The translations under genes were made by a program, and so were the position numbers. A stretch of 51,271 nt of DNA from a virus, in IMG/VR virus record IMGVR_UViG_3300021964_000101, positions 1 to 51,271 of that record. The stretch is one strand, 5' to 3'. Positions 7,393 to 18,136 of this stretch are shown here, one piece after another; the first letter of the stretch is position 1; every line of letters starts with the position of its first letter. The notes below the pieces were generated by a model. That model searched no databases and had not been told where the DNA came from. It worked only from the letters and a program-made list of their open reading frames with translations.

Positions 7393-8879
7393 TGTATAGA
7401 AAACCCGGAGATATGGGGAAATACGTAGCTGTAAATGACCCCGGACAACCTTTTGAAGGTAAAACTTTTGACGAATACTTAGCATCTGATTTATATCAAC
7501 AAAATATTGGTCAACAAATTGCCCAGACTCCTTCAATTAATGTCCCTACAAATGTATCGGAAAGAGTTGAAAGTCAAGTAGTTGAACAAGCAGGTGTTGG
7601 AGATATAAAAGCTAGTTTACCATCAGGTACATCCGTTGAACCAGTTTTACTAGAAGAAAAAGCTAGTGAATTGTTACAACAACAAGCATTAGGAGAAGCA
7701 CCTGCTGTAACAACAGCACAAACTCCAACAACAGGTATTGAAGTTGATGTACCTCAATCCCCTAATGTAGCAACATATACTGCATATACAACTCCTAATA
7801 CTCCAGAAGCACAAGCGGCACAAGGCACATTAAACTCTCAAGCTATTATTGGTAATATACAAGGTGCTGTATCAGACGCGGCACAAGCAGAGGCGGCACA
7901 AGGTACTGTTAGCCCAGAGGCAACTGTCCAATATCAATTATCAAAATTATTTGATTCAATTGGAACAGGAAAAGATTTACCGGCGTGGGCCGCACCGGCT
8001 GTTCGTAAAGTGTCCGCTATTATGGCACAGCGTGGTTTAGGGTCATCAAGCATGGCGGCGGCGGCAATGACACAAGCGGTTATGGAATCTGCTATACCTA
8101 TTGCGGCGGCTGACGCACAGACATACGCAAAATTAGACTTACAAAATTTAACAAATCAACAACAAGCTACATTGCAAAACGCGGCAACGGTAGCGGCAAT
8201 GGACAGAGCCAATTTAAGCGCTCAATTACAATCAGGAATTAACAATGCAAGAAACTTTCTATCCATTGACCTAGCAAATCTCACTAATCAACAAAAAACA
8301 AATGAATTAGAATATCAAGGAATACTACAAACACTATTCCGTGACCAAGCCGCTGAAAACGCGGCAAGGCAGTTTAATGCCAAAACACAAAATGAAGTTG
8401 ATATGTTTTTTACTGAATTAGGCACACAAGTTGAAAACGCAAATAAAAACAGAGTAGCGGCTCAACAACAATTTAATGCTGACCAATCAAACGCACAATC
8501 ACGTTTTGTTGCACAGTTACAAGATTCAAGAGAAAAATTTAATCAAAACATGCAATTGCAAATAAATCAAAATAACACACAGTGGCGTAGAAATATTAAC
8601 ACCGCAAATACAACACTACAAAATGAAGTTAATAGATTAAACGCACAAAATTTATTGCAAATGAATCAAAACCAACTAAATAACTTATGGCAACGATACC
8701 GTGACGAAGCATCATGGTTAATGCAAAGTGCAGAGAATGCAAAAGCAAGAGCCCATCAAGTTGCTATGTTTGCTCAAGAGTCAAGTTTTGACCAAGCAAT
8801 GTATGAACAAAAAACAAAAGATATTACAATGGCAGAGCTAGGGCGTGGCGTTATCAAAGGTATATTTAATTTATTTTAG
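7392..8879 (+). CDS. Internal virion (ejection) protein, Gln/Asn-rich
   Basis: This encodes 495 residues. After a Pro/Gly-rich N-terminus come Ala-rich repeats (110-160), a small conserved-looking block around AWAAPAVRKVSAIMAQRGLG (about 195-215), and long Gln/Asn-rich helices (250-460). Ala/Gln-rich helical proteins preceding giant proteins are typical of podovirus internal core proteins ejected into the cell. It starts the cluster of five genes ending at 17289. The role is inferred from composition and position. Confidence 0.65.
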   Translation: MYRKPGDMGKYVAVNDPGQPFEGKTFDEYLASDLYQQNIGQQIAQTPSINVPTNVSERVESQVVEQAGVGDIKASLPSGTSVEPVLLEEKASELLQQQALGEAPAVTTAQTPTTGIEVDVPQSPNVATYTAYTTPNTPEAQAAQGTLNSQAIIGNIQGAVSDAAQAEAAQGTVSPEATVQYQLSKLFDSIGTGKDLPAWAAPAVRKVSAIMAQRGLGSSSMAAAAMTQAVMESAIPIAAADAQTYAKLDLQNLTNQQQATLQNAATVAAMDRANLSAQLQSGINNARNFLSIDLANLTNQQKTNELEYQGILQTLFRDQAAENAARQFNAKTQNEVDMFFTELGTQVENANKNRVAAQQQFNADQSNAQSRFVAQLQDSREKFNQNMQLQINQNNTQWRRNINTANTTLQNEVNRLNAQNLLQMNQNQLNNLWQRYRDEASWLMQSAENAKARAHQVAMFAQESSFDQAMYEQKTKDITMAELGRGVIKGIFNLF

Positions 8880-8888
8880 GAGACAGTA

Positions 8889-9485
8889 ATGGGACTTAGA
8901 GATTTTTTTGATGATATAATTCCAAATGAGTTAAAAGGCTCACTTGGTAAAGTGGCCGCTATTGGAGCATCTGCTTACTTTGGATATAAGTATGCCCCTA
9001 CAGTATATAAAGCGGCTAAAGAGTTTATTGGACAACCCGGTGTTGGAGCCGCAGTTGATTCCGGGCAAGAAGCTACCGGTATGTATGCACTAGCAGAAAA
9101 ATTTAAAAAGTATTCTGATAATCCATTGGTAAAGTTTGGTAAAGGTGTAGTAGGTCAAACCTATTTAGGTAAAGGAAAAGGTTATGAAGAAGACACACAA
9201 GGAGCTGAATATCTGGCAAATTTACAAGCACTTAATTCTAGATATACAGGAAATAAATTTAGTAGTGTAACACCCGGTGTTAGCACATTTCAAACAACAC
9301 AAGTTAGAAATCCCGGCTTTGAAAATGTGCGTGTACAACAAGGTCTATTAAACATGAATAATTTTATGGCTGACCTAATGGATAACGGCCGTATTGATAG
9401 TAGTTCATTATATGCTGAAGGCCCGAGGGGAACAACTGTAAAAGTTGGCTCTGCAGGTTTAAAAAGCATGAAAACTATAGGATAA
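8889..9485 (+). CDS. Probable internal virion protein
   Basis: This encodes 198 residues after AGGAGA. The N-terminal segment contains an amphipathic, weakly hydrophobic region (GKVAAIGASAYFGYKYAPTV, about 20-39) that could insert in membranes. The rest is Gly/Asn-rich without a recognised domain. It lies between candidate ejection proteins and is likely part of the same internal complex. Confidence 0.65.
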   Translation: MGLRDFFDDIIPNELKGSLGKVAAIGASAYFGYKYAPTVYKAAKEFIGQPGVGAAVDSGQEATGMYALAEKFKKYSDNPLVKFGKGVVGQTYLGKGKGYEEDTQGAEYLANLQALNSRYTGNKFSSVTPGVSTFQTTQVRNPGFENVRVQQGLLNMNNFMADLMDNGRIDSSSLYAEGPRGTTVKVGSAGLKSMKTIG

Positions 9486-9488
9486 AAA

Positions 9489-10064
9489 ATGAAAAACGAT
9501 ATTAATAAAATTGACAATAATGTATTAAGAGGAGCAGAAACAGCGGCACAAGACCCATTTAATTTTCCTGTTCCGGGTCATTCTTTAACCGATTCACCAG
9601 ATAAATGGTCTTGGGATAAACCTTCAAGAATGACCGACCCAAGTAAAGTTGTTGATTTTGTTGTTGATAAAATTGAATCACAAGGTGAAGTAAAAGAGCA
9701 CTTTTTACGATTAATGGGTTCGGGTATAACAGTAGAAGAAATAGTAAACACTATTGGACTTGGCGGATTTACTGCAGGAGAGTTTACACCGGATGTTGCA
9801 GAAATAATTAAACCACCACTTGCTGTTTATTTTATTGGTTTAGCTATTGAAAATAAAGTTCCTGTTGTTGCTTTTAGTAAAAAAGAATTAGAAGAAGACG
9901 GTAAAATGATTTCACGAAGAGAAACTTTAGATATTATGGAAGAGCGTAATCCACAAGAATACTATCGTTTAATGAGTGCATTAGATAATAAAAAAGAAGA
10001 TTTAAATATGCAAAAACCAGAAGACGAACAGCCTGCGGGTTTTATTAATATGGAGAATAAATAA
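9489..10064 (+). CDS. Structural-module protein, unknown function
   Basis: This encodes 191 residues and starts 3 nt after the previous stop. It is acidic and soluble, with a hydrophobic patch around LAVYFIGLAIENKVPVVAFS (about 115-134). Its stop overlaps the start of the 797-residue gene (TAATG). The arrangement points to a virion or assembly protein. I do not recognise a family. Confidence 0.65.
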   Translation: MKNDINKIDNNVLRGAETAAQDPFNFPVPGHSLTDSPDKWSWDKPSRMTDPSKVVDFVVDKIESQGEVKEHFLRLMGSGITVEEIVNTIGLGGFTAGEFTPDVAEIIKPPLAVYFIGLAIENKVPVVAFSKKELEEDGKMISRRETLDIMEERNPQEYYRLMSALDNKKEDLNMQKPEDEQPAGFINMENK

Positions 10065-12457
10065 TGGGCTTTATAACAGGATTATATTCATTTTTAGGAG
10101 GGGCATCCGAACAATTTAGAACCGAAATTGATACGGCAAATAAAAATAAAATATTAGAGGCACAAGCTGAAGCAGAAAGACAGGCTCAGTTAGCAAAAAA
10201 TATACAAGACCAAGCTAATTTTGATACTGAGATGGCTTTTAAAGTTGATGAACTTGCTTTTAAACAACATAAATTTGAAGTAGAACAAGGTTTTGCAAAA
10301 GATAAATGGATGTCTGAGTTAGCACAATGGGAAAGAAATTATATAAAAGAGTTAGATGAATTTAAACTTAAACAAAAAACAACGCAAAGTAAAATTGATT
10401 TAGCACAAAGTGAGGATAAACGTGCAGAATTACATCTACAACTTGCGTACAACACGGATGCGTGGAAAAAAAGACAAGCTGAAATAAAAAATGAATTAGA
10501 TATTGATGAAAATCAATGGAAAAAAGATATTGCTTACTTAGAATACTCAAATGATACTATGAAAGAGTTAGAAAAAGCAAAAAAAGGAACGCGTTCGTAT
10601 AGTGATGATTTAAGCTTTAATCCAAAAGATTACACAGAAAAAGAAAGACCAAATGCATTTTTAGCATGGGCTGACTTAAATTTAACAAAAGAAAAAATTG
10701 ATAGTCTTGATGAGGGAGGTAAACTAAAATTAAAACAAGATTTTGATTCTTATCACCGATTACTTTTAAAAGATTTAGCTTTTACAACACCGGGAGCAGA
10801 AGGCCAATATCTTGACACATTAGGCCCTAATGGTTTAGGAAATGCTATGGCAATGGGCGACTATCTTGGGGTATCTATAAAAGAAGGAATAAAAGAAAAA
10901 GCAATACAAGACGCACAGGCAAACGGCGTAAAAGCAGATGATGTAATTGTTAATTCTGATATCATTGAACAATCAGATGGGTCTACTGTGCCAATTATAA
11001 CAACAAATGTTGTTAACTATGAAGAGCTAGCAAAAAATAATGGTTTTGAATCAAAAGACCAATTAGTTTCTTCTATCGATAATTTAGTAGCAATTGGTAA
11101 AAAACAATCAAGTGCTGTATTCTCTACACTAGAACCAAATCTATCACCATTTCGTGATAGGTCGGCATTAGTTGCAGAGTTAAATAACAGAGAAATACCA
11201 TTATCAATTTTAAAATTAGGAAAATTTTATAATGATATTCAAGAATCAACTTTTGATAAAGTCAAGGTATCAACAAATTATGATGCAATGATTACAGCCG
11301 CATTTTCTGAAGGTATATTAACTGTTGATGAAACAGGAAGAATACATGGTGAAGAACAATTAATTGATTTCTTACATTTAGTTCAACCAGAGTTTGAATA
11401 TAGCAGACGTAAAAGTGGTAAATTCCAAGTTGCATCATCAAGTGTTGATGCTTATAATCAACAAGATAAAATTAAACCAAATGATATACGTGCACAAAAC
11501 GAAGCCGCTAACCAAGCACTAGGAACAACACGACAGCTAAAAGAAGTTGTTAATAGAGATGATAGTGGTGACTTATTAGGTGCTTCACTAAATATAGCAA
11601 CTAGTTTGTATGGCGGTATAAAACAAGCAGGCTCGTTGAGTAATCTTTTTGGTGGAACAACGAATAGATTTGGTCAACGATTACGTACAGGTGATGGTAC
11701 AAGTAATGCAGAAACAGGTGGTTTATCATCAGAAAAACTTAATGAAATTACAAAACAAATAGATGATGCTAATAGCATTTTAAGTGATGATACGCTAAGC
11801 GCGGCGGCAAAGAAAAAAGCTCAATTAACATTATTAAAATTTACTCTTGCATATCAAGTATCCATGGCGCTACAAGGTGGTTCTGGCGGACGTACAATAT
11901 CTGACCAAGACGTTGATAACATTCTTAATTCATTAGCTTTAACAGAAAACTATTTTAGTTTTGATACAAAAGAAAAAACAACAGCGGCTTTAGATACATT
12001 AGAAGAATTTTTGGAAACTATTGCATTGCGAACAAAATATGCTGACCAAAATACAATGAAAGCGTTACGCACATATGATGCAACAGTTGAAATTTTAAAT
12101 TCCATATCTAAAAATGGTGGTATTTCTTCATCCCCGGAAGGACTTAAAGAAGGTATGATGGAACGTGCAGATATTGGTTTAGCAATTGACCAAGATGTTG
12201 ATAAGGCTTACAATCCTAGTACCTATCAAAAACAATGGGCAATAGTTGCCGGTAATAATAACACACCAGTATACGTTGAACGAAAAAAAGACGGATACGG
12301 GTTTGACCCACTTACTGCAAGATACATCCCCGCAGATGTTTATAATGAAATGGTTAAGGAACTTAATATTCCAGATACTAGTCAACTACAAGTACAACCA
12401 TTTAGTGATGGTTTAGAATACAAAGGCATGGCAGTTAAAAATATTTTAGGACAATAA
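10064..12457 (+). CDS. Large internal virion (ejection) protein
   Basis: This encodes 797 residues. A weakly hydrophobic start (GLYSFLGGASEQF) leads into a very long charged helix (about 20-175) full of Lys, Glu, Gln and Ala. Mixed helical domains follow, including Gly-rich GGIKQAGSLSNLFGGTTNRF (about 518-537). The architecture fits the T7 gp15-like class of ejected core proteins in size and composition, though no sequence match is claimed. It overlaps the upstream gene at TAATG and precedes the 1609-residue protein. Confidence 0.65.
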   Translation: MGFITGLYSFLGGASEQFRTEIDTANKNKILEAQAEAERQAQLAKNIQDQANFDTEMAFKVDELAFKQHKFEVEQGFAKDKWMSELAQWERNYIKELDEFKLKQKTTQSKIDLAQSEDKRAELHLQLAYNTDAWKKRQAEIKNELDIDENQWKKDIAYLEYSNDTMKELEKAKKGTRSYSDDLSFNPKDYTEKERPNAFLAWADLNLTKEKIDSLDEGGKLKLKQDFDSYHRLLLKDLAFTTPGAEGQYLDTLGPNGLGNAMAMGDYLGVSIKEGIKEKAIQDAQANGVKADDVIVNSDIIEQSDGSTVPIITTNVVNYEELAKNNGFESKDQLVSSIDNLVAIGKKQSSAVFSTLEPNLSPFRDRSALVAELNNREIPLSILKLGKFYNDIQESTFDKVKVSTNYDAMITAAFSEGILTVDETGRIHGEEQLIDFLHLVQPEFEYSRRKSGKFQVASSSVDAYNQQDKIKPNDIRAQNEAANQALGTTRQLKEVVNRDDSGDLLGASLNIATSLYGGIKQAGSLSNLFGGTTNRFGQRLRTGDGTSNAETGGLSSEKLNEITKQIDDANSILSDDTLSAAAKKKAQLTLLKFTLAYQVSMALQGGSGGRTISDQDVDNILNSLALTENYFSFDTKEKTTAALDTLEEFLETIALRTKYADQNTMKALRTYDATVEILNSISKNGGISSSPEGLKEGMMERADIGLAIDQDVDKAYNPSTYQKQWAIVAGNNNTPVYVERKKDGYGFDPLTARYIPADVYNEMVKELNIPDTSQLQVQPFSDGLEYKGMAVKNILGQ

Positions 12458-12459
12458 TT

Positions 12460-15400
12460 ATGGTAGAACAAGTAAATCTTGACGAAATGCAGAATACTAT
12501 GAATACGGAGCCAGTGGCTGACCCACTTGCTGAAATCCAAGCAACAGGTGTAGGGCAATACGTTACACCTTTTTATCAAAAAAATATTTCCCCCAATCTT
12601 ATAAATTTACCACCAGATTATGCACTATTTTTTACTCCGGGTAAAACTGAGTATGAAGATATGCTCAAAGATAATGGCGCACCAATTGGTTATGAAAATG
12701 GAGTAAAACCAGTTTACGTGGATAAAAATCTATCTATGGAAGATAGACTAAATCAGGTATATTCTATTCAAAATAACTTGATAGAAAACATAAGCCCATC
12801 AAAAAATTATGACGCTGTTACAAATTTACGTGATACAGAGGGTGTAGTTTATGTAGAGGAAAAAGGTGGATTTCGAACTGTTAATATAAAAGAAGAAAAA
12901 GAAGGATTAAACTTTTTTGAAAATACGTTTGGTGATTTTTTACCATTTGTCACAGGGCCAGACGATTTGGTGCGAAGAAAAAGGTATGAGCAAGAATTAG
13001 CTGAAATGGGCTTGACTCCAGAAAAAGCAAAACAACTACAAAAACAATTAAAGCAATCATATTACTATACTGATTTTAAAACTGGTAAAATTAGAAAACA
13101 TGAAGAAGCAAAAGATTTATCTTATCTAATACCAAAAGAAGGTGACGCGTCATTCCAAGCACAGGCGATGCAAATCTTTGGAAGAATAACAAGTGATTTT
13201 CCAAGTCTTCTTACTGGACTAGGCGTATCTGCGCAAAAACAATATACAAGAACACAAACACAACCCGATGAAAAATTACTCGATATATACACAGCTGTTA
13301 GTAAAGCAGGAGTAATCCGGTTAAAAACAGATGAAGAATTACGTGCTGACGTAAATACATATATTGAACAAGAACAAAAACAATTAGAAGTATTGGGTGC
13401 ATTAACAGAAAGATTTGACCAAATACAAAATACAAATTCTTTATTTATGCCGTACAAAGAACTGTATAGAAATATTGTTTACAATAACACCGGGTTTAAC
13501 ATAGATGGCCCATTATTAGATAAACTGTCTGTGCAAAATCCAGATGAATCAATATTATTTCATATTGCTGATACCAGTATGGAAGCATTACCATATGTAG
13601 CAACACTTAATGGTATAATGACAGGATTTGGATTACGCGGAACAAAACTTGCAGATGAAACACTTGATTACGCATTAAAAAATTCAGGGCCCGGTATGAA
13701 ACATGCCAACCCTATCGAAGCGGCTAATGCATTTTTCCAAATAAAAAAAGCGCAGGGAACCCTGCGAAGTAATTCACCTAATAAGTTTATACAAAGAATG
13801 CAGACTAGATTTGAAAAAGTTGCTTTAACTCAAACAGGTGTAAAAAAATTACAAGCAGATTTAACAGATGAAATTAAAAATGTTCAAGGTAAAATAAAAA
13901 ATGCTGTTCTAAAAAATGACAAAGATTTAGTTGAAAAATTAATGGTTCAACAGGAAACTCTTGTTGCAAGACAAACGGGATTAACAGTAAAAAATTTTAC
14001 AACACAAGAAAAGTCATTATTTAGAAATGAAATATTTGCTTCAACATTTGGTGGAGTAGGTGATTATTTATTTGGCGTTAATAGTGGTGCATCTATTGCT
14101 ATGGAAGTTACAGGAGCATTGATTGAGCCATCTATTTTACAAAAAAATGGATTTATTGGTTTAGCAAGTAGTGCAGTATTTACTGCAGGTCGACTAACTA
14201 ATTGGTTAAATAGTAAACCAAATATGGAACTTTTAAATAAAGTAACGGATTTAACAAACGCTCAATACGCAAAACTTAATCTTAATGATTTACAAATAGT
14301 TGATAGTAATGGTATTCCAAGAAGAGCAACCCCACAAGAAATACTGGGACTAAAAGGTTTAACTGATTTAATAATGGACTTGCCACCACAAAGAAGAGCA
14401 GAAATTATTGGCCGAATGAATGCAATGGAAGAATCATTAGCCTTGGTAACTAAAAATTTAAGCGGGCAAGAAAAAAATGATATTAATATTATGTTTGGCC
14501 AATTTACTGGCTTATCTGCATTACAAGCACTTGATGAAATATATGCTGTACAAGTAAGAGCAGGAAATTTAACATCGGATGTATTAAAAAATAGTAATGA
14601 TTATATTGTAAGTCAACAAACTTTGCTAACTGAAATGGATAAAACTATCGCTAAATATTTAGGGCGAAGTGACCAAACACCAGAATTTAATGAATTTATA
14701 AATAAAATTGATACAGTAGTAAAAGAAACAAAAGACACAATTACAACAAGACAAGAAGAAATGTTAGCAACCTTTGATTTACTAACAAATTATATGAGAA
14801 CTGGAAACATGTTTGACAATACTGATTTGTATCAACAAAACATGGAAAATTTTATTTCAACATTAAAAGACTTACAATTAAATGGTGCGTCAGAAGCCAT
14901 ACAACAAAAATCAATTGAACTTATTGCAAATTTAGATGAACAAATTTTTAAAAGTTTTGATGGTGTTTCAAAAGGTTTATTAGCTGATGGTAGCAACTAT
15001 AAAGCAAATTACTTTCCGGGATTTATTGATGGCATGTATACGCTGTCTAAAGTTCGTGCACAGCAAAATTATATTGATTTATATAATAAACATCAAAATG
15101 TAAGAGTTGATGTTTCAGAATTTTTTGATAGTATAATTGATGAAACAGTAACAGGTGAAAAATTTGGTAAATTGCAAAATCCAATAAGTCAATTTGCAAA
15201 TAAATTACCGTCATCGTACGAAACAAATGGTTTAGTAAACGTAATTAATTCTGCAGTAAAAAGAAATACATCAGAGTACATATCTAATAGTAAAAACCAT
15301 CAACAGTTATTAGATTTTCTTTTAGAAACACCGAGTATATCACCAGATAAATTAGATGTTTCAGAAGAAGTGCTTGGTATTCTTTCTATGAATCAAAACT

Positions 15401-17289
15401 TATCAAAACAGAATGCGGAAAAAGTTTATGAGGCACTACGAAAGAAAATTAAATTAACGTTCCCTAATTATAAAAATGTTAACATACAAAATATTAACGC
15501 TGTTGATATACGAAATGCATTAGGTGGCAATATAAAAATAAATTTAAATTTAGATGAAGCAATGAACTTTAGGTCTGGATTAGGATTTAGTAGTAAAGCG
15601 GCACAAGGCCAACCTAATTCGCCATTTTATGCTAACTTATTCAAACAGGCAGATGATTCAATATTAAATTCTATTAATGCAGAGAATAACGTTGCATTAT
15701 TAGAAGATTATAGAAATGCTGTAAATCAATACAGTGATTTTAGTAATAGATTTCAAAACTTTGACATGCTAAATACATGGACAAAAACAAAAGGTAAAGG
15801 TAGCTATTTAGCTATTCAAGAAGCGGCTAATGGAACATCAAAAAAAGAAATTATTCGTATTGATTCAATTAATAAAGAGGCTACCGAAATCGCAAATAAA
15901 TATGATAATAATATTGAAGTTCCAAATTTTATTCATCAACAAAACTCAAACACTTGGATAAATTATGAAAAGCTACTAGGTGATGAAAGATATGCTGATA
16001 AATTTATGCAGGAAGTTTTTTTACCTATAGTTGGTACAAGAAATGTTGACAGAATCGGACAAGCAGATGAATACTTTTTAGATTTTAATAACCCTGAAAC
16101 ACTTCAGAAAATAGAAATGTTTTCTAAATTCTTAACAGAGGAATTAGGTGCACATATACGTAGAACAGATGCGGGACAGATAGCATTTAATAAAGAGGCT
16201 TTTGAAGAAGCTATTAAAAAAGATACTCCCGGCACAATAAAAGGTAAAAAAATAAGTATATTTAATGGTGCAACAGATAGGTTTGCTATTGATACACCAA
16301 ATGGAAAAGTTTTTTTATTACCAATTGATGATGTAGTAAATATGAATGTAGGTATTGATGTTATGGTAGCTAGAAATAGCACTGTTAACACCATAGCAAA
16401 AAATGACCAAGTAAAAGTTGCATTAGAATTAAAAAAAGTAAAAACACAATTACGAAAACAGGTAGAAGAATTTAAGTTTAGTGTTAATAAATTAAGTGAT
16501 GCGTCTGTCGTTGTCAATTTTGGTGATAAGTTAACAGACCCAAACACATTTGTTAAAAATATTGTTGAAGGCGGTAGCGATAATTATGACAAACTAGAAC
16601 GTCTAATGGTTAAGTCGGGCAAAATGACAGCGGAAGAATTTAACAATGTTGCTAAAAATCTTATTTCTGAATATTTTTATAATAGTTTTGCAAGAAACGT
16701 TGAATCAGTATCTACCCCAATAAAAGGGCAAACTCTTAAAGCTGATGTTAAAAACTTTCACACTTTTAATAGTGCTGATGCAAGAGAATTTCTAACGCGT
16801 AATACAGATATGTTAAAAGAAATTTTAGGAACAGAGCATTATAATGATGTTATTAAGGTATTAAACATACAAGCATTAACAAGTGGGGCTGACACGGCAA
16901 AAATAATACCGCAAGCATTGCCATCATCACTTTCGTTAGAGTCATTGATGAGTAGATTATATGCTATAAATAGAGGTGTTATATCACCACGATATGTTGT
17001 TAGTGAAATAGCACTTAGACGATTTAATAAAAACAAAGGTGTATTAATAAAAAACATTTTAGAAAATCCTAAAATGGCAACTGTTGTTAGAAAGATGTTA
17101 GAGCAACAAGATGTATACGCTGACCCTACTGTTAATAAAGAATTTTATAACTTATTAAAAGAAGGAACTTTTAGAGCAATAATACTTAGAGAATATTTAG
17201 AAGCAAAAGAAGAAGACTTTGAAGGCTACGAGCAGGAATTTTTACGTGATTTAAATCAGAGCGTACAAGGATTTGCTGATGCAAGATAA
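12460..17289 (+). CDS. Giant internal virion protein
   Basis: At 1609 residues this is the longest gene in the window. It is mostly helical and polar. It has one clearly hydrophobic Gly/Ala-rich stretch near 525-595 (FASTFGGVGDYLFGVNSGAS, then GLASSAVFTAGRL) that could cross or disturb a membrane. I see no lytic transglycosylase motif, unlike T7 gp16. Size and placement as last of the ejection cluster suggest the protein that enters the cell first or forms the envelope channel. The 3' end overlaps the lysis-type gene at 17279. Confidence 0.7.
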   Translation: MVEQVNLDEMQNTMNTEPVADPLAEIQATGVGQYVTPFYQKNISPNLINLPPDYALFFTPGKTEYEDMLKDNGAPIGYENGVKPVYVDKNLSMEDRLNQVYSIQNNLIENISPSKNYDAVTNLRDTEGVVYVEEKGGFRTVNIKEEKEGLNFFENTFGDFLPFVTGPDDLVRRKRYEQELAEMGLTPEKAKQLQKQLKQSYYYTDFKTGKIRKHEEAKDLSYLIPKEGDASFQAQAMQIFGRITSDFPSLLTGLGVSAQKQYTRTQTQPDEKLLDIYTAVSKAGVIRLKTDEELRADVNTYIEQEQKQLEVLGALTERFDQIQNTNSLFMPYKELYRNIVYNNTGFNIDGPLLDKLSVQNPDESILFHIADTSMEALPYVATLNGIMTGFGLRGTKLADETLDYALKNSGPGMKHANPIEAANAFFQIKKAQGTLRSNSPNKFIQRMQTRFEKVALTQTGVKKLQADLTDEIKNVQGKIKNAVLKNDKDLVEKLMVQQETLVARQTGLTVKNFTTQEKSLFRNEIFASTFGGVGDYLFGVNSGASIAMEVTGALIEPSILQKNGFIGLASSAVFTAGRLTNWLNSKPNMELLNKVTDLTNAQYAKLNLNDLQIVDSNGIPRRATPQEILGLKGLTDLIMDLPPQRRAEIIGRMNAMEESLALVTKNLSGQEKNDINIMFGQFTGLSALQALDEIYAVQVRAGNLTSDVLKNSNDYIVSQQTLLTEMDKTIAKYLGRSDQTPEFNEFINKIDTVVKETKDTITTRQEEMLATFDLLTNYMRTGNMFDNTDLYQQNMENFISTLKDLQLNGASEAIQQKSIELIANLDEQIFKSFDGVSKGLLADGSNYKANYFPGFIDGMYTLSKVRAQQNYIDLYNKHQNVRVDVSEFFDSIIDETVTGEKFGKLQNPISQFANKLPSSYETNGLVNVINSAVKRNTSEYISNSKNHQQLLDFLLETPSISPDKLDVSEEVLGILSMNQNLSKQNAEKVYEALRKKIKLTFPNYKNVNIQNINAVDIRNALGGNIKINLNLDEAMNFRSGLGFSSKAAQGQPNSPFYANLFKQADDSILNSINAENNVALLEDYRNAVNQYSDFSNRFQNFDMLNTWTKTKGKGSYLAIQEAANGTSKKEIIRIDSINKEATEIANKYDNNIEVPNFIHQQNSNTWINYEKLLGDERYADKFMQEVFLPIVGTRNVDRIGQADEYFLDFNNPETLQKIEMFSKFLTEELGAHIRRTDAGQIAFNKEAFEEAIKKDTPGTIKGKKISIFNGATDRFAIDTPNGKVFLLPIDDVVNMNVGIDVMVARNSTVNTIAKNDQVKVALELKKVKTQLRKQVEEFKFSVNKLSDASVVVNFGDKLTDPNTFVKNIVEGGSDNYDKLERLMVKSGKMTAEEFNNVAKNLISEYFYNSFARNVESVSTPIKGQTLKADVKNFHTFNSADAREFLTRNTDMLKEILGTEHYNDVIKVLNIQALTSGADTAKIIPQALPSSLSLESLMSRLYAINRGVISPRYVVSEIALRRFNKNKGVLIKNILENPKMATVVRKMLEQQDVYADPTVNKEFYNLLKEGTFRAIILREYLEAKEEDFEGYEQEFLRDLNQSVQGFADAR

Positions 17290-17479
17290 TAGTTGGCAAA
17301 AAGATATAGCAGAAGTAAAAACTGAATTAAAATATTTGCGTGAAGATATTGTTATCATGCAAAAGCAGGTACGCGACCTCAACCAAACTTCGAATATGGG
17401 GATTGGTGGGTTAAAAGTAGCGCTATTTATTGGTGCGATACTTGGTGGCGTATATACTTTTTTAAGATTAATGAAATAA
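17279..17479 (+). CDS. XhlA-like small membrane protein, candidate holin accessory
   Basis: This encodes 66 residues from ATG 17279, chosen because AAGGA lies 7 nt upstream; a TTG at 17273 is also possible. A charged coiled coil (residues 6-40) is followed by one C-terminal transmembrane helix (about 44-62) and a basic tail. This is the shape of haemolysin XhlA-type proteins that cooperate with holins. It is followed by two more membrane proteins, supporting a lysis cluster. Confidence 0.65.
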   Translation: MQDNSWQKDIAEVKTELKYLREDIVIMQKQVRDLNQTSNMGIGGLKVALFIGAILGGVYTFLRLMK

Positions 17480-17493
17480 AAAGGGAGTAAATA

Positions 17494-17604
17494 ATGGAAA
17501 AAGCAAAAGAAATGTGGGCAAAGCTTAGCAAACAGGGAAAATTAGCTGTTGCAGGCGTTGCTGTTATCGTGCTTGTTATTATTATTAGTAATATCATAGC
17601 ATAG
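17494..17604 (+). CDS. 36-residue single-span membrane peptide
   Basis: The ATG follows AGGGAG at a good distance, and the gene ends one base before the next start. A basic amphipathic N-terminus (MEKAKEMWAKLSKQGK) leads into a 19-residue hydrophobic helix (AVAGVAVIVLVIIISNIIA) that runs to the C-terminus. It could be a small holin, antiholin or pinholin-like peptide. Assignment rests on topology and position. Confidence 0.65.
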   Translation: MEKAKEMWAKLSKQGKLAVAGVAVIVLVIIISNIIA

Positions 17605-18135
17605 ATGGAATTTTTATTATTAGCAATCCTGTCGGGAATAGCCGGTTCGTTTGCTGATAATTTATTAAACGCACAAACAACAACAGGAGGAGCACGAATG
17701 CTAGGTGGATTACCAGTAGAAATGATTACAATGCTAGGTTCTAGCGTACTAGGTGGTATTATGTCCATCTGGGGCCAAAGTATAAAAGCAAAACAAGAAC
17801 AACAAAAGATGTTGTTAGCAAGAGCAGAAACACAAATGAATTTTGTGGATAAAGCTCGTACGTACGAAAATAAAGGCTTTCAGTGGACAAGAAGGATAAT
17901 AGCCTTATCCGCCGTATTTGCCATAATTATTTGGCCCAAAGTCGTGCCTGTATTCTTTGATACGTCTGTCTGGCTTACATGGACGGAATTATCAAGAGGA
18001 TTTTTATTTTTAATTGAACAAAAGGAAGTAGTATTAGATAAAGAGTTTTTTGGTGTTGTAATTACACCTCTTGACACTCACCTTATGTCTGCTATAGTAG
18101 GACTATATTTTGGTGGCTCTCTAGTCAAGAAATGA
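17605..18135 (+). CDS. Probable holin, three-TM type
   Basis: This encodes 176 residues. Hydrophobic segments lie near 3-20, at about 40-60 (weaker), at 100-120 (IALSAVFAIIIWPKVVPVF) and at the C-terminus (MSAIVGLYFGGS). A charged helix rich in Gln and Lys sits between them. The pattern and the block GFQWTRRIIAL resemble the 3TM holin family described from gene transfer agents. It starts directly after the preceding stop. A lysis role is probable but the family match is from memory. Confidence 0.55.
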   Translation: MEFLLLAILSGIAGSFADNLLNAQTTTGGARMLGGLPVEMITMLGSSVLGGIMSIWGQSIKAKQEQQKMLLARAETQMNFVDKARTYENKGFQWTRRIIALSAVFAIIIWPKVVPVFFDTSVWLTWTELSRGFLFLIEQKEVVLDKEFFGVVITPLDTHLMSAIVGLYFGGSLVKK

Positions 18136-18136
18136 T